From NCBI RefSeq assembly GCF_016735675.1, contig NZ_JAERSG010000001.1, positions 310,001-374,000 on the forward strand: a stretch of 64,000 nucleotides of DNA. The letters run 5' to 3'. A model generated the notes under the pieces. The model did not search any database. It was given only the letters and a program-made list of their open reading frames with translations, and had not been told where the DNA came from. Each line of letters begins with the position of its first letter. Position 1 is the stretch's first letter. Below, in pieces: positions 1 through 8,447 of the stretch. Both the position numbers and the translations under genes were made by a program. The stretch comes from Nocardioides baculatus (GTDB taxonomy: Bacteria > Actinomycetota > Actinomycetes > Propionibacteriales > Nocardioidaceae).

Positions 1-183
1 GACGAGGGTCGCCGAGCAGCGGAACCGGCCGGTGCCGTCGTAGAAGAGGATCAGCCCCACGTTGGGGTGGGCGTCGCCGTCCGGCGTACCGCCGGTCACG
101 GCAGCGGCTGGAGCCGCCGTCATGGCACCCAGCGTCAGCGCGGTCACCAGCACCGCCATGGCGGCCTTGAGTCGAGATCGCAT
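1..183 (-). CDS. Secreted trypsin-like serine protease, N-terminal fragment (runs off window)
   Basis: The frame opens at ATG 183 and continues past the left edge, so only 61 residues are visible. They form a textbook export signal: a basic start (MRSRLK), a hydrophobic core to about residue 22, and an Ala-rich signal peptidase site (APAAA before VTGG). The mature part has a GG-T-P start, an HP-VG pair and an RCSATLV segment. These resemble the activation-type N-terminus and first disulfide Cys of secreted S1 (trypsin-like) proteases. The catalytic triad lies outside the window, so activity cannot be judged. The family call rests on this short pattern only; another secreted beta-barrel protein is possible. 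Confidence 0.55.
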   Translation of the reverse strand, partial: MRSRLKAAMAVLVTALTLGAMTAAPAAAVTGGTPDGDAHPNVGLILFYDGTGRFRCSATLV

Positions 184-314
184 GCACTCGTCCTTCGTTC
201 GTCGGTCCCCGGGCCCATCGATGCTAGGCACACGTCCGCGCGACGGGAAGGACCTCGACACCGCAGGGACCGTGCAGGTTTGTCAGCGCGAAGGACTAGT
301 CCAGTGCACATGCA

Positions 315-352
315 GAAGAGCCCCCGACCGCCGAGGCGGTCAGGGGCTCTTC
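315..352 (-). terminator. Rho-independent-type hairpin after csp
   Basis: A near-perfect inverted repeat (GAAGAGCCCC arm, then GACCGCC, two-base loop, GGCGGTC, GGGGCTCTTC) begins 11 nt beyond the cold shock stop codon on the minus strand. There is one mismatch in the stem and only a weak U-tract, as is usual for high-GC actinobacteria. It most likely ends the csp transcript. Confidence 0.75.
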
Positions 353-362
353 GTGGTTCAGA

Positions 363-566
363 TCAGGAGACGCGAACGTTCTCGGCCTGGGGACCCTTGG
401 GGCCCTGGGCCAGGTCGAACTCGACCTTCTGGTTCTCGTCGAGCGACTTGTAGCCGTTGCTCTGGATCGCGGAGAAGTGGACGAACACGTCCTCGCCGCC
501 ACCGTCCTGCGCGATGAAGCCGAAGCCCTTGTCAGCGTTGAACCACTTGACAGTTCCTGAAGCCAT
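363..566 (-). CDS. Cold shock protein, CspA family
   Basis: A 67-residue single OB-fold cold shock domain, the usual length for bacterial Csp. It starts [10 protein letters not shown]. The RNA-binding RNP1 motif (KGFGFI, about residues 14-19) and RNP2-like VFVHF (about 27-31) are both intact. Csp proteins bind single-stranded RNA/DNA in the cytoplasm and melt structure in mRNA. The start at 566 is fixed by the family N-terminus and an AAAGGA Shine-Dalgarno at 575-580, 8 nt upstream. The gene stands alone, with about 200 nt of non-coding sequence upstream and a hairpin downstream. Identification is secure; whether it is cold-inducible or constitutive cannot be seen. Confidence 0.97.
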   Translation of the reverse strand: MASGTVKWFNADKGFGFIAQDGGGEDVFVHFSAIQSNGYKSLDENQKVEFDLAQGPKGPQAENVRVS

Positions 567-773
567 GATGCTGTTCCTTTGTTTTCGTTCGCGGGCTGTG
601 TGCCGGCGACCTGCTGAAGACATCCACCTGATGGAGTCCAGCGAACCGAAAACCAGGAGTACAAGACACGAGCCGTACGTCTTGTACGGCCAGGACGACC
701 TTGGGGGTCGTCCCTTCAACACCCTCCACAGTAGGGCATCGACCACACTTGTGGCGTTTCCGCGACCTTCGAC
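567..773 (-). promoter_or_regulatory. csp upstream/leader region
   Basis: A 207-nt gene-free stretch upstream of csp. It holds the Shine-Dalgarno at 575-580 and, on the minus strand, a TACTGT hexamer near 731-736 that could be a -10 element. A small dyad (CCACA-CT-TGTGG on the plus strand, 749-760) lies just upstream of it. Long structured leaders are known for csp genes, but no transcript start is visible here, so the promoter call is tentative. Confidence 0.3.
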
Positions 774-1238
774 CTAGCCCGCCCGGGTGAAGGATGCCTC
801 CAGCGCGTCGAGCACAGCGGTCCGCTCGCGCAGGGCGATGCGCCTCATCACCGGCGTCGCGGGGCCGTAGAGGCCGTACGTCTTGAGGCGGGCGTCGTGG
901 CGGACGAGGGTCTCCTGCGCGCTGACCACCTCGAGCGTGTAGCCCGGCCAGCCCTCGGCGAGCCGGGAGCCCCACGGCGCGTCCTGCCACCAGTGGTAGA
1001 CGAGCCGCGTCGGCTGCTCGAACGTCGCCACCTCGCCGGGCGCCTTGCCGAACAGCGTCCGGTCCTCGTACGTCGTCCCGAGCCCGACCGGGCCGTCCGA
1101 GGTCTTGCGCGAGCCGCGCCGGATGCTGCCCTTGTGCGGCTGCCACTCGTTGATCGACTCGATGTCGGCGAGCTTGTCGAAGACCGCCTCGATCGGCGCC
1201 CTGACCACGCGTTCGAGGTGGAGCTCCGTCTCGCCCAT
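774..1238 (-). CDS. SRPBCC-family (polyketide cyclase/START-like) protein
   Basis: A 154-residue protein that begins with the typical SRPBCC strand-helix entry (ETELHLERVVRAPIEAVFDKLADIE, split here: residues 3-27) followed by INEWQPHKGSIRR. The rest is alternating strand material (YEDRTLFGK, RLVYHWWQD, GYTLEVVSA) and a long C-terminal amphipathic helix (about 125-150). This is the helix-grip fold with a hydrophobic ligand cavity. Many actinobacterial members resemble polyketide cyclases or AHSA1-like proteins, but the substrate cannot be inferred. It is divergent from the GNAT gene across 70 bp. The ATG at 1238 gives the expected domain start. Confidence 0.75.
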   Translation of the reverse strand: MGETELHLERVVRAPIEAVFDKLADIESINEWQPHKGSIRRGSRKTSDGPVGLGTTYEDRTLFGKAPGEVATFEQPTRLVYHWWQDAPWGSRLAEGWPGYTLEVVSAQETLVRHDARLKTYGLYGPATPVMRRIALRERTAVLDALEASFTRAG

Positions 1239-1308
1239 GCACTCATGATCTGCCTGCCGTGGGTGGGGTGGAAGGCCGGTCTAGTGGGGCTGCGGCAGGA
1301 TCGGCGGC

Positions 1309-1722
1309 ATGACGACCGAGGGCTACGAGCTCCGCACCGAGCTCGCCGACATGGACTTCGACCGCATCCACCCGTGGCTCAGCACCGACGCCTACTGGGC
1401 GATGGGGCGCACGCGCGACAACGTCGAGACGGCCGCGCGGAGCTCGCTCAACTTCGGGATCTTCACCAGCGACGGGCAGCAGGTGGCGTACGCCCGGGTG
1501 CTCACCGACCACGCGAACTTCGGCTGGCTCGCCGATGTGTACGTCGACCGCGACCACCGCGGTCGCGGCGTGGGTCGGATGCTGGTGGAGGGCGTGATGG
1601 AGCGGCTCGAGCCGATCGGGCTCAGCCGCGTCCTGCTCGCGACGCGCGACGCGCACGACGTCTACGCACGGTTCGGGTTCGAGCCGCTGCCGAACCCCGA
1701 GATCTTCATGATCAAGAGCTGA
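1309..1722 (+). CDS. GNAT-family N-acetyltransferase
   Basis: A 137-residue single GNAT domain. The acetyl-CoA pyrophosphate loop (motif A) is clear: DRDHRGRGVGRMLVEGVM at about residues 82-99, preceded by the central strand LADVYV. The C-terminal strand/helix with HDVYARFGFEPLPNPEIFM matches the usual Y-xx-xGF signature of small-molecule acetyltransferases. The acceptor substrate is not predictable. The ATG at 1309 has a weak AGGATCGG ribosome site 5-12 nt upstream. Its last 11 nt overlap the end of the convergent aldose epimerase gene. Confidence 0.9.
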   Translation: MTTEGYELRTELADMDFDRIHPWLSTDAYWAMGRTRDNVETAARSSLNFGIFTSDGQQVAYARVLTDHANFGWLADVYVDRDHRGRGVGRMLVEGVMERLEPIGLSRVLLATRDAHDVYARFGFEPLPNPEIFMIKS

Positions 1723-2659
1723 AGCGCCACTCGATCGTCGAGCGGTAGGTCTCCCCCGGCTCGAGCACCGGCGACGGCCAGTCGGGGTGGTGGGGCGAGT
1801 CGGGGAAGAGCTGCGGCTCGAGGGCGACGCCCGACCTGGGCGCGTGGACGGTGCCGTCGAATCCGTCACCGGTGTAGACCTGCAGCCCGGGCTGGTCGCT
1901 CCACACCTCGAGCCTCGTCCGTTCCGACGACAGCGCCGCGTGCCGCCGGAGGCCGTTGCCCCGCACGACGTAGTTGTGGTCGATCGATGCTCGCAACGGA
2001 GCGGGCGAGCGGAGGTCGTACGGCGTACCGGCCACCGGCGCGTGCTCGCCGAGCGGGATCCCCGTGTCGTCGACGGGCGTGTACTGGTCCGCCTCGACGA
2101 CGAGCTCGTGGTCGTCGATCGTGCCCTCACCGTCGAGGTCGAAGTAGGCGTGGTTGGTCATCCCCACCACCGTCGGCGCATCGGCGGTCGCTGACATCTC
2201 GACCATCACCGTGCTCCCTGCGACCGCGTAGCGCACGCGGGCCGTCACCTCGCCCGGGAAGCCCTGGTCCCCGTCCGGACTCGTGAGCGTCAGCTCGATC
2301 GCGTCGTCGGTGTGCGACGCCACGTCCCACAGCCGTACGTCGAAGCCCTCGGGCCCGCCGTGCAGGTTGTTGCCCCGGTCGTTCGTCCCGAGCCGGACCG
2401 TCGTACCGCCCAGGTCGAAGCGACCGCCGGCGATGCGGTTGGCGTAGCGCCCGATGGTCGCGCCGACGTAGTCCGGGCTCGCCAGCCGTTCGGCGACATC
2501 GGCGTGGCTCAGCACGACGTTGCGGCCGTCGACCAGCAGCCGGTGGACCGTTGCGCCCAGGGTGAGCACCTCGACGACCGGCCCTGGCGCGGACCCGATC
2601 GTCAGCAGCCGGACGTCGCGTCCGTCGGGCATCTGGCCGAAGACGCGTGGGGAGGTCAT
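1712..2659 (-). CDS. Aldose 1-epimerase (mutarotase), GalM-like
   Basis: A 315-residue cytoplasmic enzyme that interconverts alpha and beta anomers of aldohexoses. Family landmarks are in order: YANRIAGGRF near residue 70, NNLHGGPEGFD with the substrate-binding His near 95, MTNHAYFDLDGEG with the catalytic His near 165, and the C-terminal GVALEPQLFPDSPHHPDWP with the catalytic Glu near 280. Another ATG lies 9 nt upstream (2668) but abuts the GAGG ribosome site; the ATG at 2659 leaves GAGG at a workable 9 nt. It lies tail-to-tail with the GNAT gene, overlapping 11 nt. No sugar operon surrounds it, so its physiological sugar is open. Confidence 0.93.
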   Translation of the reverse strand: MTSPRVFGQMPDGRDVRLLTIGSAPGPVVEVLTLGATVHRLLVDGRNVVLSHADVAERLASPDYVGATIGRYANRIAGGRFDLGGTTVRLGTNDRGNNLHGGPEGFDVRLWDVASHTDDAIELTLTSPDGDQGFPGEVTARVRYAVAGSTVMVEMSATADAPTVVGMTNHAYFDLDGEGTIDDHELVVEADQYTPVDDTGIPLGEHAPVAGTPYDLRSPAPLRASIDHNYVVRGNGLRRHAALSSERTRLEVWSDQPGLQVYTGDGFDGTVHAPRSGVALEPQLFPDSPHHPDWPSPVLEPGETYRSTIEWRFSS

Positions 2660-2755
2660 GCCTTCCATCCTCGACCACCGTCAGGTGTGACGCGGGGACC
2701 GACCCTCGGCTGGACGACCCTTGGCTAACGTTCACACCTCACCGACGGAGGCGCC

Positions 2756-4054
2756 ATGTCCGCACGACCATCCGAGCACGTCACGCCCCGCCCGGAGGCC
2801 TCGGCCCCGGGGACCAACTGGGCCGGCAACCACACCTACAGCGCGGCTCGCCACGTCCGTGCGCGGTCCGTCGAGGAGGCGCAGACGGTCATCCGCGACT
2901 CGGCGCGCGTACGACTGCTCGGCACCCGGCACTCGTTCAACGCCCTGTGCGACACCGAGGGGACACTGCTCGACCTCACCGGTCTGGTCGCCGAGCCGGT
3001 GCTCGACGTCGAGCGCGGTACGGTCCGGGTCGCCGGCGGTACGCCGTACAACGACGTGGCGGCGCACCTCCAGTCCCGCGGCCACGCGCTGGCCAACATG
3101 GGCTCGCTCCCCCACATCTCGGTGGCGGGCGCGACGTCGACGGGCACGCACGGGTCCGGCACGGGCAACCGCATCCTGGGTGCGGCCGTGAGCCGCATCG
3201 AGCTGATCGGCGCGGACGGCGAGCTGCGCACCGTCGCCAGGGGCGACGCGGACTTCGACGGCTCCGTCGTGGCGCTGGGCGCGTTGGGGGCCGTCGTCTC
3301 GCTCGACCTCGACGTGGAGCCGACCTACGACGTGCGCCAGGACCTCTACGCCCACCTGCGCTGGAGCGAGGTCGTCGAGGAGATCGACGCGGTCCTCGCG
3401 TCGGGGTACAGCGTCAGTGTCTTCGGCCGGTGGAACGACGCGGATCCGACCGAGGTGCTGGTGAAGACCCGCACCACCGACGACCGGAGCCCCGCGGACT
3501 GGATCGGGGCCACGGAGGCCGTGCCGGCCACCACCGCCTCGCTCACGCTCGGCGAGGGCGACCACCTCACCGTCCGTGGCGCACCCGGCCCGTGGTCCGA
3601 CCGGCTGCCCCACTTCCGAGGCGATCGGCAGCCGAGCTTCGGTGAGGAGATCCAGTCGGAGTGGTTCGTCCCTGCCGCGGCGGCCGCCGCTGCCCTGCGA
3701 GCGGTCACGGACCTCGCCGACGCCACCAGCGGTGAGCTCGCGGCGCTGCTCATCGTGAGTGAGATCCGCGGCATCCGCGCCGACGAGCTGTGGATGTCGC
3801 CCGCGCAGGGGCGCGAGACGGTCGCGCTCCACTTCACCTGGCGGCGGGAGCCGGCGGCCGTCCTCGCGATGGCCCGCCGCGTCGAGGACGCCCTGTCGCC
3901 CTTCGGCGCCCGGCCGCACTGGGGCAAGGTCTGGGACCGGATCGACCACGGCCAGTACCCACTGCTCGACGACTTCCGAGCGCTGGTCGAGCGGGTGGAC
4001 CCCGCAGGGAAGTTCCGCAATGCCGTCGTCGACCGGGTGCTCGGCACGCCCTGA
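2756..4054 (+). CDS. FAD-dependent alditol oxidase / aldonolactone oxidase family
   Basis: A 432-residue VAO-superfamily flavoprotein. The FAD-binding domain (about residues 20-185) contains RLLGTRHSFN, where the His is the covalent 8-alpha-histidyl FAD site of alditol oxidases, and GATSTGTHGSGTGN in the pyrophosphate loop. The C-terminal ALO-type domain ends with ARPHWGKVWD, a motif shared by alditol oxidases, gulono- and arabinono-lactone oxidases. Length and the HSFN context favour a soluble bacterial alditol oxidase (xylitol/sorbitol to aldose plus H2O2). An ACGGAGG ribosome site precedes ATG 2756, and a TAACGT hexamer at about 2724-2729 is a plausible -10. Exact substrate is not readable from sequence. 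Confidence 0.88.
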   Translation: MSARPSEHVTPRPEASAPGTNWAGNHTYSAARHVRARSVEEAQTVIRDSARVRLLGTRHSFNALCDTEGTLLDLTGLVAEPVLDVERGTVRVAGGTPYNDVAAHLQSRGHALANMGSLPHISVAGATSTGTHGSGTGNRILGAAVSRIELIGADGELRTVARGDADFDGSVVALGALGAVVSLDLDVEPTYDVRQDLYAHLRWSEVVEEIDAVLASGYSVSVFGRWNDADPTEVLVKTRTTDDRSPADWIGATEAVPATTASLTLGEGDHLTVRGAPGPWSDRLPHFRGDRQPSFGEEIQSEWFVPAAAAAAALRAVTDLADATSGELAALLIVSEIRGIRADELWMSPAQGRETVALHFTWRREPAAVLAMARRVEDALSPFGARPHWGKVWDRIDHGQYPLLDDFRALVERVDPAGKFRNAVVDRVLGTP

Positions 4055-4119
4055 ACGCCGAGGGGTCACTGCACGGCGGTACGCGCCTCGATCGCACGAC
4101 GGCGGCCATGTCCTCGTCC

Positions 4120-4244
4120 GGCCGTGGGTGGCGGCACACGACACGTCCCCGGCCGTGGGTGGCGGCACACGGCACGTCTCGGGGCCGCCGGCATGCGGTG
4201 TGCCGCCACCCAGCCGAGCGCGGATGCTGTGTGCCGCCACCCAC
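4120..4244. repeat. 31-bp tandem repeat plus two inverted copies
   Basis: Four copies of a 15-16 bp core (GTGGGTGGCGGCACAC) lie in the gap between the convergent oxidase and App1-type genes. Two are direct and sit in a 31-bp tandem repeat (4120-4150, 4151-4181; core at 4124-4139 and 4155-4170). Two are inverted (4198-4212 and 4229-4244). The arrangement can fold into alternative hairpins and may work as a bidirectional terminator or extragenic palindrome. Confidence 0.8.
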
Positions 4245-4274
4245 CCGGGGCCACGACGGCCCGAGTGCCGGAGG

Positions 4275-5285
4275 TCAGAGCAGGCCGAGGCCCTCCGCGT
4301 GGAGACGTACGGCGTCGGAGTCGGCGCAGAGCACGAACGGGACGTCCGAGCCCCACGCGTCCGACACCGCCTCCACCCGCCCGTCGCCCGGGTTGAGGCG
4401 CACCTCGCGGATGTAGACGGCGAGGATCCGGTCGGGGTACTCGCGGACGATGTCGGCGTAGATCTGCGGGTCGCGCTCGCCGGAGTCGCCGAGCAGCACG
4501 AAGGAGAGGTCCGGGTGGAGGTCGAGCACCTCGCGGATCCGCGTGTGCTTCTGCTCGCGCCCGTGCCGGTTGCCGAGCAGGTCGCGCAGCAGGACCGGGC
4601 CGAGCGGGAAGTCACGGTGCCGCAGGAACGCGAGCAGGAAGGCGTGGAGGTTCCACGGGCTCGACGAGACGTAGAAGACCGGGTTCACCCCGGCCGCGAG
4701 GTCGCGGTAGAGCTCCGGCGCCCCAGGGAACGCCGTCCGGGTCAGCGCCGAGCCGGTGAAGGTCTGCACGACCATCCGCAGCGCCCGCTGCACGCCGGTC
4801 TCGAGGATCGTGTCGTCGACGTCGGAGAGGACACCGAACCGGGCGTCGGTCGCCGGGACCCGCACCTCGACGAGCGCCGGTTCGGCGTCGCTGACGCCGC
4901 GGTAGTCACCCCGCAGCTCGACGGTCCCGGTCGTCCACGGCGCGGTCAGCGAGCCGGCCGGCGTCGGCACCCGCACCAGGAAGTAGCCCTCCGCGTCGGA
5001 CTCGGCGTCCACCGAGACGCCGGCGACCGTCACCCGCAGCGGCACCCCGGGCAGCTCGTCGGTGACGAAGTGCCGGAGCGTACGACGTGTCGCTGCCCGC
5101 ACACCCTCCTCGGGCATCGCCTCCGAGGCGACCGGGTTGTCGAGCACGCGGCCGCGCACCACCGTTCCGGCAGGACCGCCGTGCCCGATGTAGGGCTCGA
5201 TCCGGAAGTGCTCGGGAGTGCTGTCGCCTCCACGCGAGTCCCAGGCCCGCTCGGCCGCGAGGACCAGTCCCTTGAGGTTCACCAC
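4275..5285 (-). CDS. App1-family phosphatidate phosphatase-like protein (DUF2183)
   Basis: A 336-residue protein of the App1/DUF2183 family, HAD-like Mg-dependent phosphatases related to yeast App1 phosphatidate phosphatase. The N-terminal half is a beta-rich domain. The catalytic part starts FGVLSDVDDTILETG (DxDxT motif, about residues 175-190). It continues with FYVSSSPWNLHAFL (motif II Ser), a K-H-TRIREVL segment (motif III) and FVLLGDSGERDPQIY (motif IV). The open frame extends upstream, but that part overlaps the preceding aldo/keto reductase gene. A GTG at 5285 (alternative 5282) starts 16 nt after that gene's stop and matches the family's N-terminus, so it was chosen. Bacterial substrates are not established. 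Confidence 0.85.
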   Translation of the reverse strand: MVNLKGLVLAAERAWDSRGGDSTPEHFRIEPYIGHGGPAGTVVRGRVLDNPVASEAMPEEGVRAATRRTLRHFVTDELPGVPLRVTVAGVSVDAESDAEGYFLVRVPTPAGSLTAPWTTGTVELRGDYRGVSDAEPALVEVRVPATDARFGVLSDVDDTILETGVQRALRMVVQTFTGSALTRTAFPGAPELYRDLAAGVNPVFYVSSSPWNLHAFLLAFLRHRDFPLGPVLLRDLLGNRHGREQKHTRIREVLDLHPDLSFVLLGDSGERDPQIYADIVREYPDRILAVYIREVRLNPGDGRVEAVSDAWGSDVPFVLCADSDAVRLHAEGLGLL

Positions 5286-5301
5286 GCCACCGTAGGCGGG
5301 G

Positions 5302-6294
5302 TCACCAGCGTCCGTGCACCTGCTCCCGGATGCGACGGTCGTAGAGGTCCGCGATCGCAGCGACCAGCGAGTCGGGCAAGGAGCCGACCGCACCGGCGGC
5401 CGCGTTGGACCGGGCCTGGTCGGTGTTGCGAGCACCGGGAATGACCGTGGAGACACCCGACAGCTGCGCGACCCACGCGATCGCGGCCTGCGCGGGCGTC
5501 ACGTCGAGGCCGCTCGCGGCGACGAGCCGGGCGAACTCCTGCGCCGCCTCGACGCCAGTGGCGAAGTCGACGCCGGAGAACGTCTCGCCGACGTCGAAGG
5601 CGCTGCCGTCGCGGTTGTAGGTGCGGTGGTCGTCCTCGGCGAACGTCGTGTCCAGGCCGTACTTCCCCGACAGCAGGCCCGACGCCAGCGGCACCCGGGC
5701 GATGATGCCGACGCCGGCCTTCTCGGCAGCCGGCAGGACGGCGTCGAGCGGCTTCATCCGGAACGCGTTGAGAATGATCTGCACGCTGGCGACATGGGGC
5801 CGCGCGATCGCGCTGAGCGCCTGGTCGGCGGTCTCGACGCTGACGCCGTAGGCCGCGATGACCTGCTCCTCGACGAGCCGGTCGAGGACGTCGTAGGTCG
5901 CGTCGTCGTCGATGACCTCGCTGGGCGGGCAGTGCAGCTGGACGAGGTCGATCGTGTCGACGCCGAGGTTGCGGCGCGAGCGGTCGAGCCAGGCACGGAA
6001 GTTGGCCTCGACGTAGTTGGCCGGCACCTGCTCCTCGCGGCGGCCCATCTTGGTCGCCACCACGAACCCGGCGTCGGCGTGCTCGGCGACGAAGCGACCG
6101 ACGAGCTGCTCGCTGCGGCCGTCGCCGTAGACGTCGGCGGTGTCGTAGAACGTCACGCCCGCCTCGGCCGACGCCTCCAGCACCGCGCGGGCGTCGTCCT
6201 CGCTGACATCGCCCCAGTCGGCACCGAGCTGCCAGGTGCCGAGGCCGATCACCGAGACCGGGCGACCGGTCCTGCCGAGGGTTCGCTGCTCCAT
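5302..6294 (-). CDS. Aldo/keto reductase
   Basis: A 330-residue NAD(P)H-dependent AKR with a TIM-barrel fold. It starts MEQRTLGRTGRPVSVIGLGTW. The tetrad residues are visible: Asp and Tyr in FYDTADVYGDGRSE (about 48-61), Lys in VVATKMGR, and His in VQLHCPPSE. The C-terminal cofactor region has GVSTVIPGARNTDQ. It matches the AKR11/AKR12-like general oxidoreductases that reduce aldehydes and ketones. The ATG at 6294 gives the canonical family start. The App1-type gene follows after 16 nt, so the two are probably cotranscribed, but no functional link is evident. Confidence 0.93.
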   Translation of the reverse strand: MEQRTLGRTGRPVSVIGLGTWQLGADWGDVSEDDARAVLEASAEAGVTFYDTADVYGDGRSEQLVGRFVAEHADAGFVVATKMGRREEQVPANYVEANFRAWLDRSRRNLGVDTIDLVQLHCPPSEVIDDDATYDVLDRLVEEQVIAAYGVSVETADQALSAIARPHVASVQIILNAFRMKPLDAVLPAAEKAGVGIIARVPLASGLLSGKYGLDTTFAEDDHRTYNRDGSAFDVGETFSGVDFATGVEAAQEFARLVAASGLDVTPAQAAIAWVAQLSGVSTVIPGARNTDQARSNAAAGAVGSLPDSLVAAIADLYDRRIREQVHGRW

Positions 6295-6325
6295 GCCGGC
6301 CACTCTTGCAGGGCCGGCCAACGGG

Positions 6326-7228
6326 TCAGGAACGCAGGCCGGCCCGGAGCTCGTCCAGCGCCTCGTCGAGCGAGACCCTCGGCGACCAGCCCCAGCCCGC
6401 GGCGCGGTCCGCGCGGATCGCGCCGGTCCAGGCGGGCTGGTCGTCCCAGGTCGGCTCGACGCCGAGCGCGTCGCAGACCGCGCCGAGGTAGTCGCGCTGG
6501 GTGGCGCGCGGTGCGGCCACGTTGACCGGGGTGCAGCCGCCCAGCACCGGGCCGGCGGACACGTCGTCGCGGACCGGGATGGCACCGGTGGCCAGGTCCG
6601 CGGTGAGGGCGGCGAGGTCGGTGACGTGGACCCACGCCACCGTCGCGTCGGCGACCGCGTGCCGTCGCGACTCGTCCTGCGCGATGGCGGCCGGCTGGAC
6701 GGTGTTCCACACCGACGACTCGCCCGGGCCGAGGATCATCGGCGGTCGCACCAGGACGCGGGTCGTACCTCCCAGCCGCGCCAGCGCCTCGTCGAGGTCG
6801 CGCTTGATGACGCCGTAGGGGTTGGAGTCGTCGGGGACGTAGGCCGACTCCTCGGTGACGTCGCCCGTGCCCGGGCTGCGGTCGTACACGCCGGCAGTCG
6901 AGATGTGCACGACGAGCGGTACGCCCGCATCGCCCGCCGCAGACGCGATGGCGAGCGTGCCGTCGAGGCCGATGCGCCGCTGCTCGTCGGCGTCGCCGCC
7001 GAGCGGGTGGACCGTGGTCACGAGCGCGTCGGCCCCCGCGACGACCGACGCCGCGAAGGCCGCGTCACCGAAGTCGCCGACGTGCTCCTCGACGCCGGGC
7101 ACGTCGGGCGCGGTGCCGGGACGGCGTACGACCGCGCGGATCGTCGCGCCCCTCTCGCTCAGCGCGGACACCACGTGGCTGCCCACGAGTCCGTTGGCTC
7201 CGGTCACGACGACGATCGAGGAGGTCAT
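6326..7228 (-). CDS. NAD(P)-dependent epimerase/dehydratase (extended SDR)
   Basis: A 300-residue extended short-chain dehydrogenase. The Rossmann glycine motif VVTGANGLVGSHV lies at residues 6-18. The catalytic Ser region is HISTAGVYD and the active-site YxxxK is YGVIK (about 138-142), followed by a substrate domain with TRVLVRPPMILGPGES. Such enzymes act on nucleotide sugars or small carbonyl compounds; the substrate is not identifiable. It overlaps the upstream PAP2 gene by 4 nt (ATGA), so the two are translationally coupled. The aldo/keto reductase starts about 30 nt downstream in the same direction. Confidence 0.88.
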   Translation of the reverse strand: MTSSIVVVTGANGLVGSHVVSALSERGATIRAVVRRPGTAPDVPGVEEHVGDFGDAAFAASVVAGADALVTTVHPLGGDADEQRRIGLDGTLAIASAAGDAGVPLVVHISTAGVYDRSPGTGDVTEESAYVPDDSNPYGVIKRDLDEALARLGGTTRVLVRPPMILGPGESSVWNTVQPAAIAQDESRRHAVADATVAWVHVTDLAALTADLATGAIPVRDDVSAGPVLGGCTPVNVAAPRATQRDYLGAVCDALGVEPTWDDQPAWTGAIRADRAAGWGWSPRVSLDEALDELRAGLRS

Positions 7229-7992
7229 GTCTCCACCTTGTCAGGGCGACCCAGGAGCACGTGGGCGACGACCGCGACCCAGATCGGGGCGAAGACGAGG
7301 CTGGTGAGCACGTCGGTGACGTGGTGGGCGCCCTCGTAGAGCCGGGACGGCGCGACGATGACCGGCGCGAGGAACAGGACCCACGCCCATCGACGGGACG
7401 ACGGCACGGTCCGGAAGAGGTAGATCGCGAGGGCGCAGTAGACGACGATCGCCGTCATCACGTGGCCCGACGGGAAGCTGTGGTCCGGCACCAGCCCCGG
7501 GTCGAGGATCTTCACCGGCGGCCGGTCGCGGGTGATCAGCAGCGTCACCACGAGGTAGAGCGCGAGCGTGCCGGCGACCAGCACCGTGAAGTAGACGAGC
7601 GGCACCCGGGTCTTCTGCAGCCGCCACAGGACCAGAGCCACGACCGCGGCGATGATCACGCCGACGATCGTGTCGGCGACGTGGCTGCCCCACTTGGCGA
7701 GGAACTCACCGTCAGGGGTCCTCTGGTCGGCGATGGACCGGGCGATGTCGTCGTCCCACGGCTCGACGGTCGACTCGAGCGGGTGCGTGATCAGCCACCC
7801 GACGGCCGTGACGGCGGCGGTCAGGGCGACCCACCACGCGGTCAGGGTGAGGGCGGCCTGCTGGGTCCTGCGGTTGATCTCCACGAGAGCAGAGCGTGCC
7901 AGCAGCACGCGCCGAGCGGCAGTCCCCCAGGGGTGAGTGCCGACGACCGCTCGTCGTACGACACCGACCGCCCGTCGCTCCGCCGCGTCCAC
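7225..7992 (-). CDS. Membrane PAP2-family phosphatase
   Basis: A 255-residue integral membrane protein with six predicted TM helices. All three PAP2 signature motifs are present: C1 with TRDRPPVK (about 155-162), C2 with SFPSGH (about 174-179), and C3 with SRLYEGAHHVTDV (about 222-234). The His residues of C2 and C3 are the catalytic pair that dephosphorylates lipid phosphates such as undecaprenyl pyrophosphate or phosphatidate at the outer membrane face. Start is GTG 7992. It is divergent from the acetate transporter pair, with a 100-bp gap, and its stop overlaps the start of the SDR gene. Confidence 0.92.
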   Translation of the reverse strand: MDAAERRAVGVVRRAVVGTHPWGTAARRVLLARSALVEINRRTQQAALTLTAWWVALTAAVTAVGWLITHPLESTVEPWDDDIARSIADQRTPDGEFLAKWGSHVADTIVGVIIAAVVALVLWRLQKTRVPLVYFTVLVAGTLALYLVVTLLITRDRPPVKILDPGLVPDHSFPSGHVMTAIVVYCALAIYLFRTVPSSRRWAWVLFLAPVIVAPSRLYEGAHHVTDVLTSLVFAPIWVAVVAHVLLGRPDKVET

Positions 7993-8092
7993 CGACCGAC
8001 CGGCCCGCGCGGCCCCCTGCCGAGCGGCGTACGTCCGGTGCCACGGTGACGTCGGTCACACCTCGGTGACCCGTCCCCGGAAGGACCCTGAC

Positions 8093-8446
8093 GTGACAGA
8101 CGCCCACGACCAGGCCGCACGCCACGACCCCGTCTACGACGACCTGGCGGCGCGGCCGGAGTTCGCGGAGCTGCGATCGCGCTATCGCGGCTTCGTCATC
8201 CCCGCCACCGTGGCCTTCCTGGCCTGGTACGCGCTCTACGTCCTGATGTCGATGTTCGCCCACGACTTCATGAGCATCAAGGTCGTCGGCAACATCAACA
8301 TCGCGCTGGTCTTCGGCCTGCTGCAGTTCCTGACGACGTTCGCCCTGGCCTACGTCTACAGCCGCTACTCCAACTCGCGGCTCGACCCGCTGGCCGCCCA
8401 GCTGGCCGACTCCTACTACGACGGCACCAACGGACGGGAGCGCTGA
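8093..8446 (+). CDS. DUF485 membrane protein, partner of ActP
   Basis: A 117-residue protein with two TM helices (about residues 37-58 and 72-95), preceded by the conserved soluble PEFAELRSRYRGFVIP segment of DUF485. This family (E. coli YjcH) is nearly always encoded directly before the acetate permease ActP and is thought to support it. The start is the GTG at 8093, placed by a GGAAGGA ribosome site 6-12 nt upstream; longer in-frame starts lack one. The ActP start codon follows the stop after one base, so translation is coupled. Confidence 0.93.
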   Translation: MTDAHDQAARHDPVYDDLAARPEFAELRSRYRGFVIPATVAFLAWYALYVLMSMFAHDFMSIKVVGNINIALVFGLLQFLTTFALAYVYSRYSNSRLDPLAAQLADSYYDGTNGRER

Positions 8447-8447
8447 C

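Noticed and set aside
4120-4244. Possible CRISPR array
   Set aside because: There are only two direct repeats with no spacer between them, plus two inverted copies; no cas gene is present.
2732-4615. A 627-codon open frame antisense to alditol oxidase
   Set aside because: It is a shadow of the oxidase and App1-type genes; it crosses the non-coding repeat array at 4120-4244 and contains no recognisable motif.
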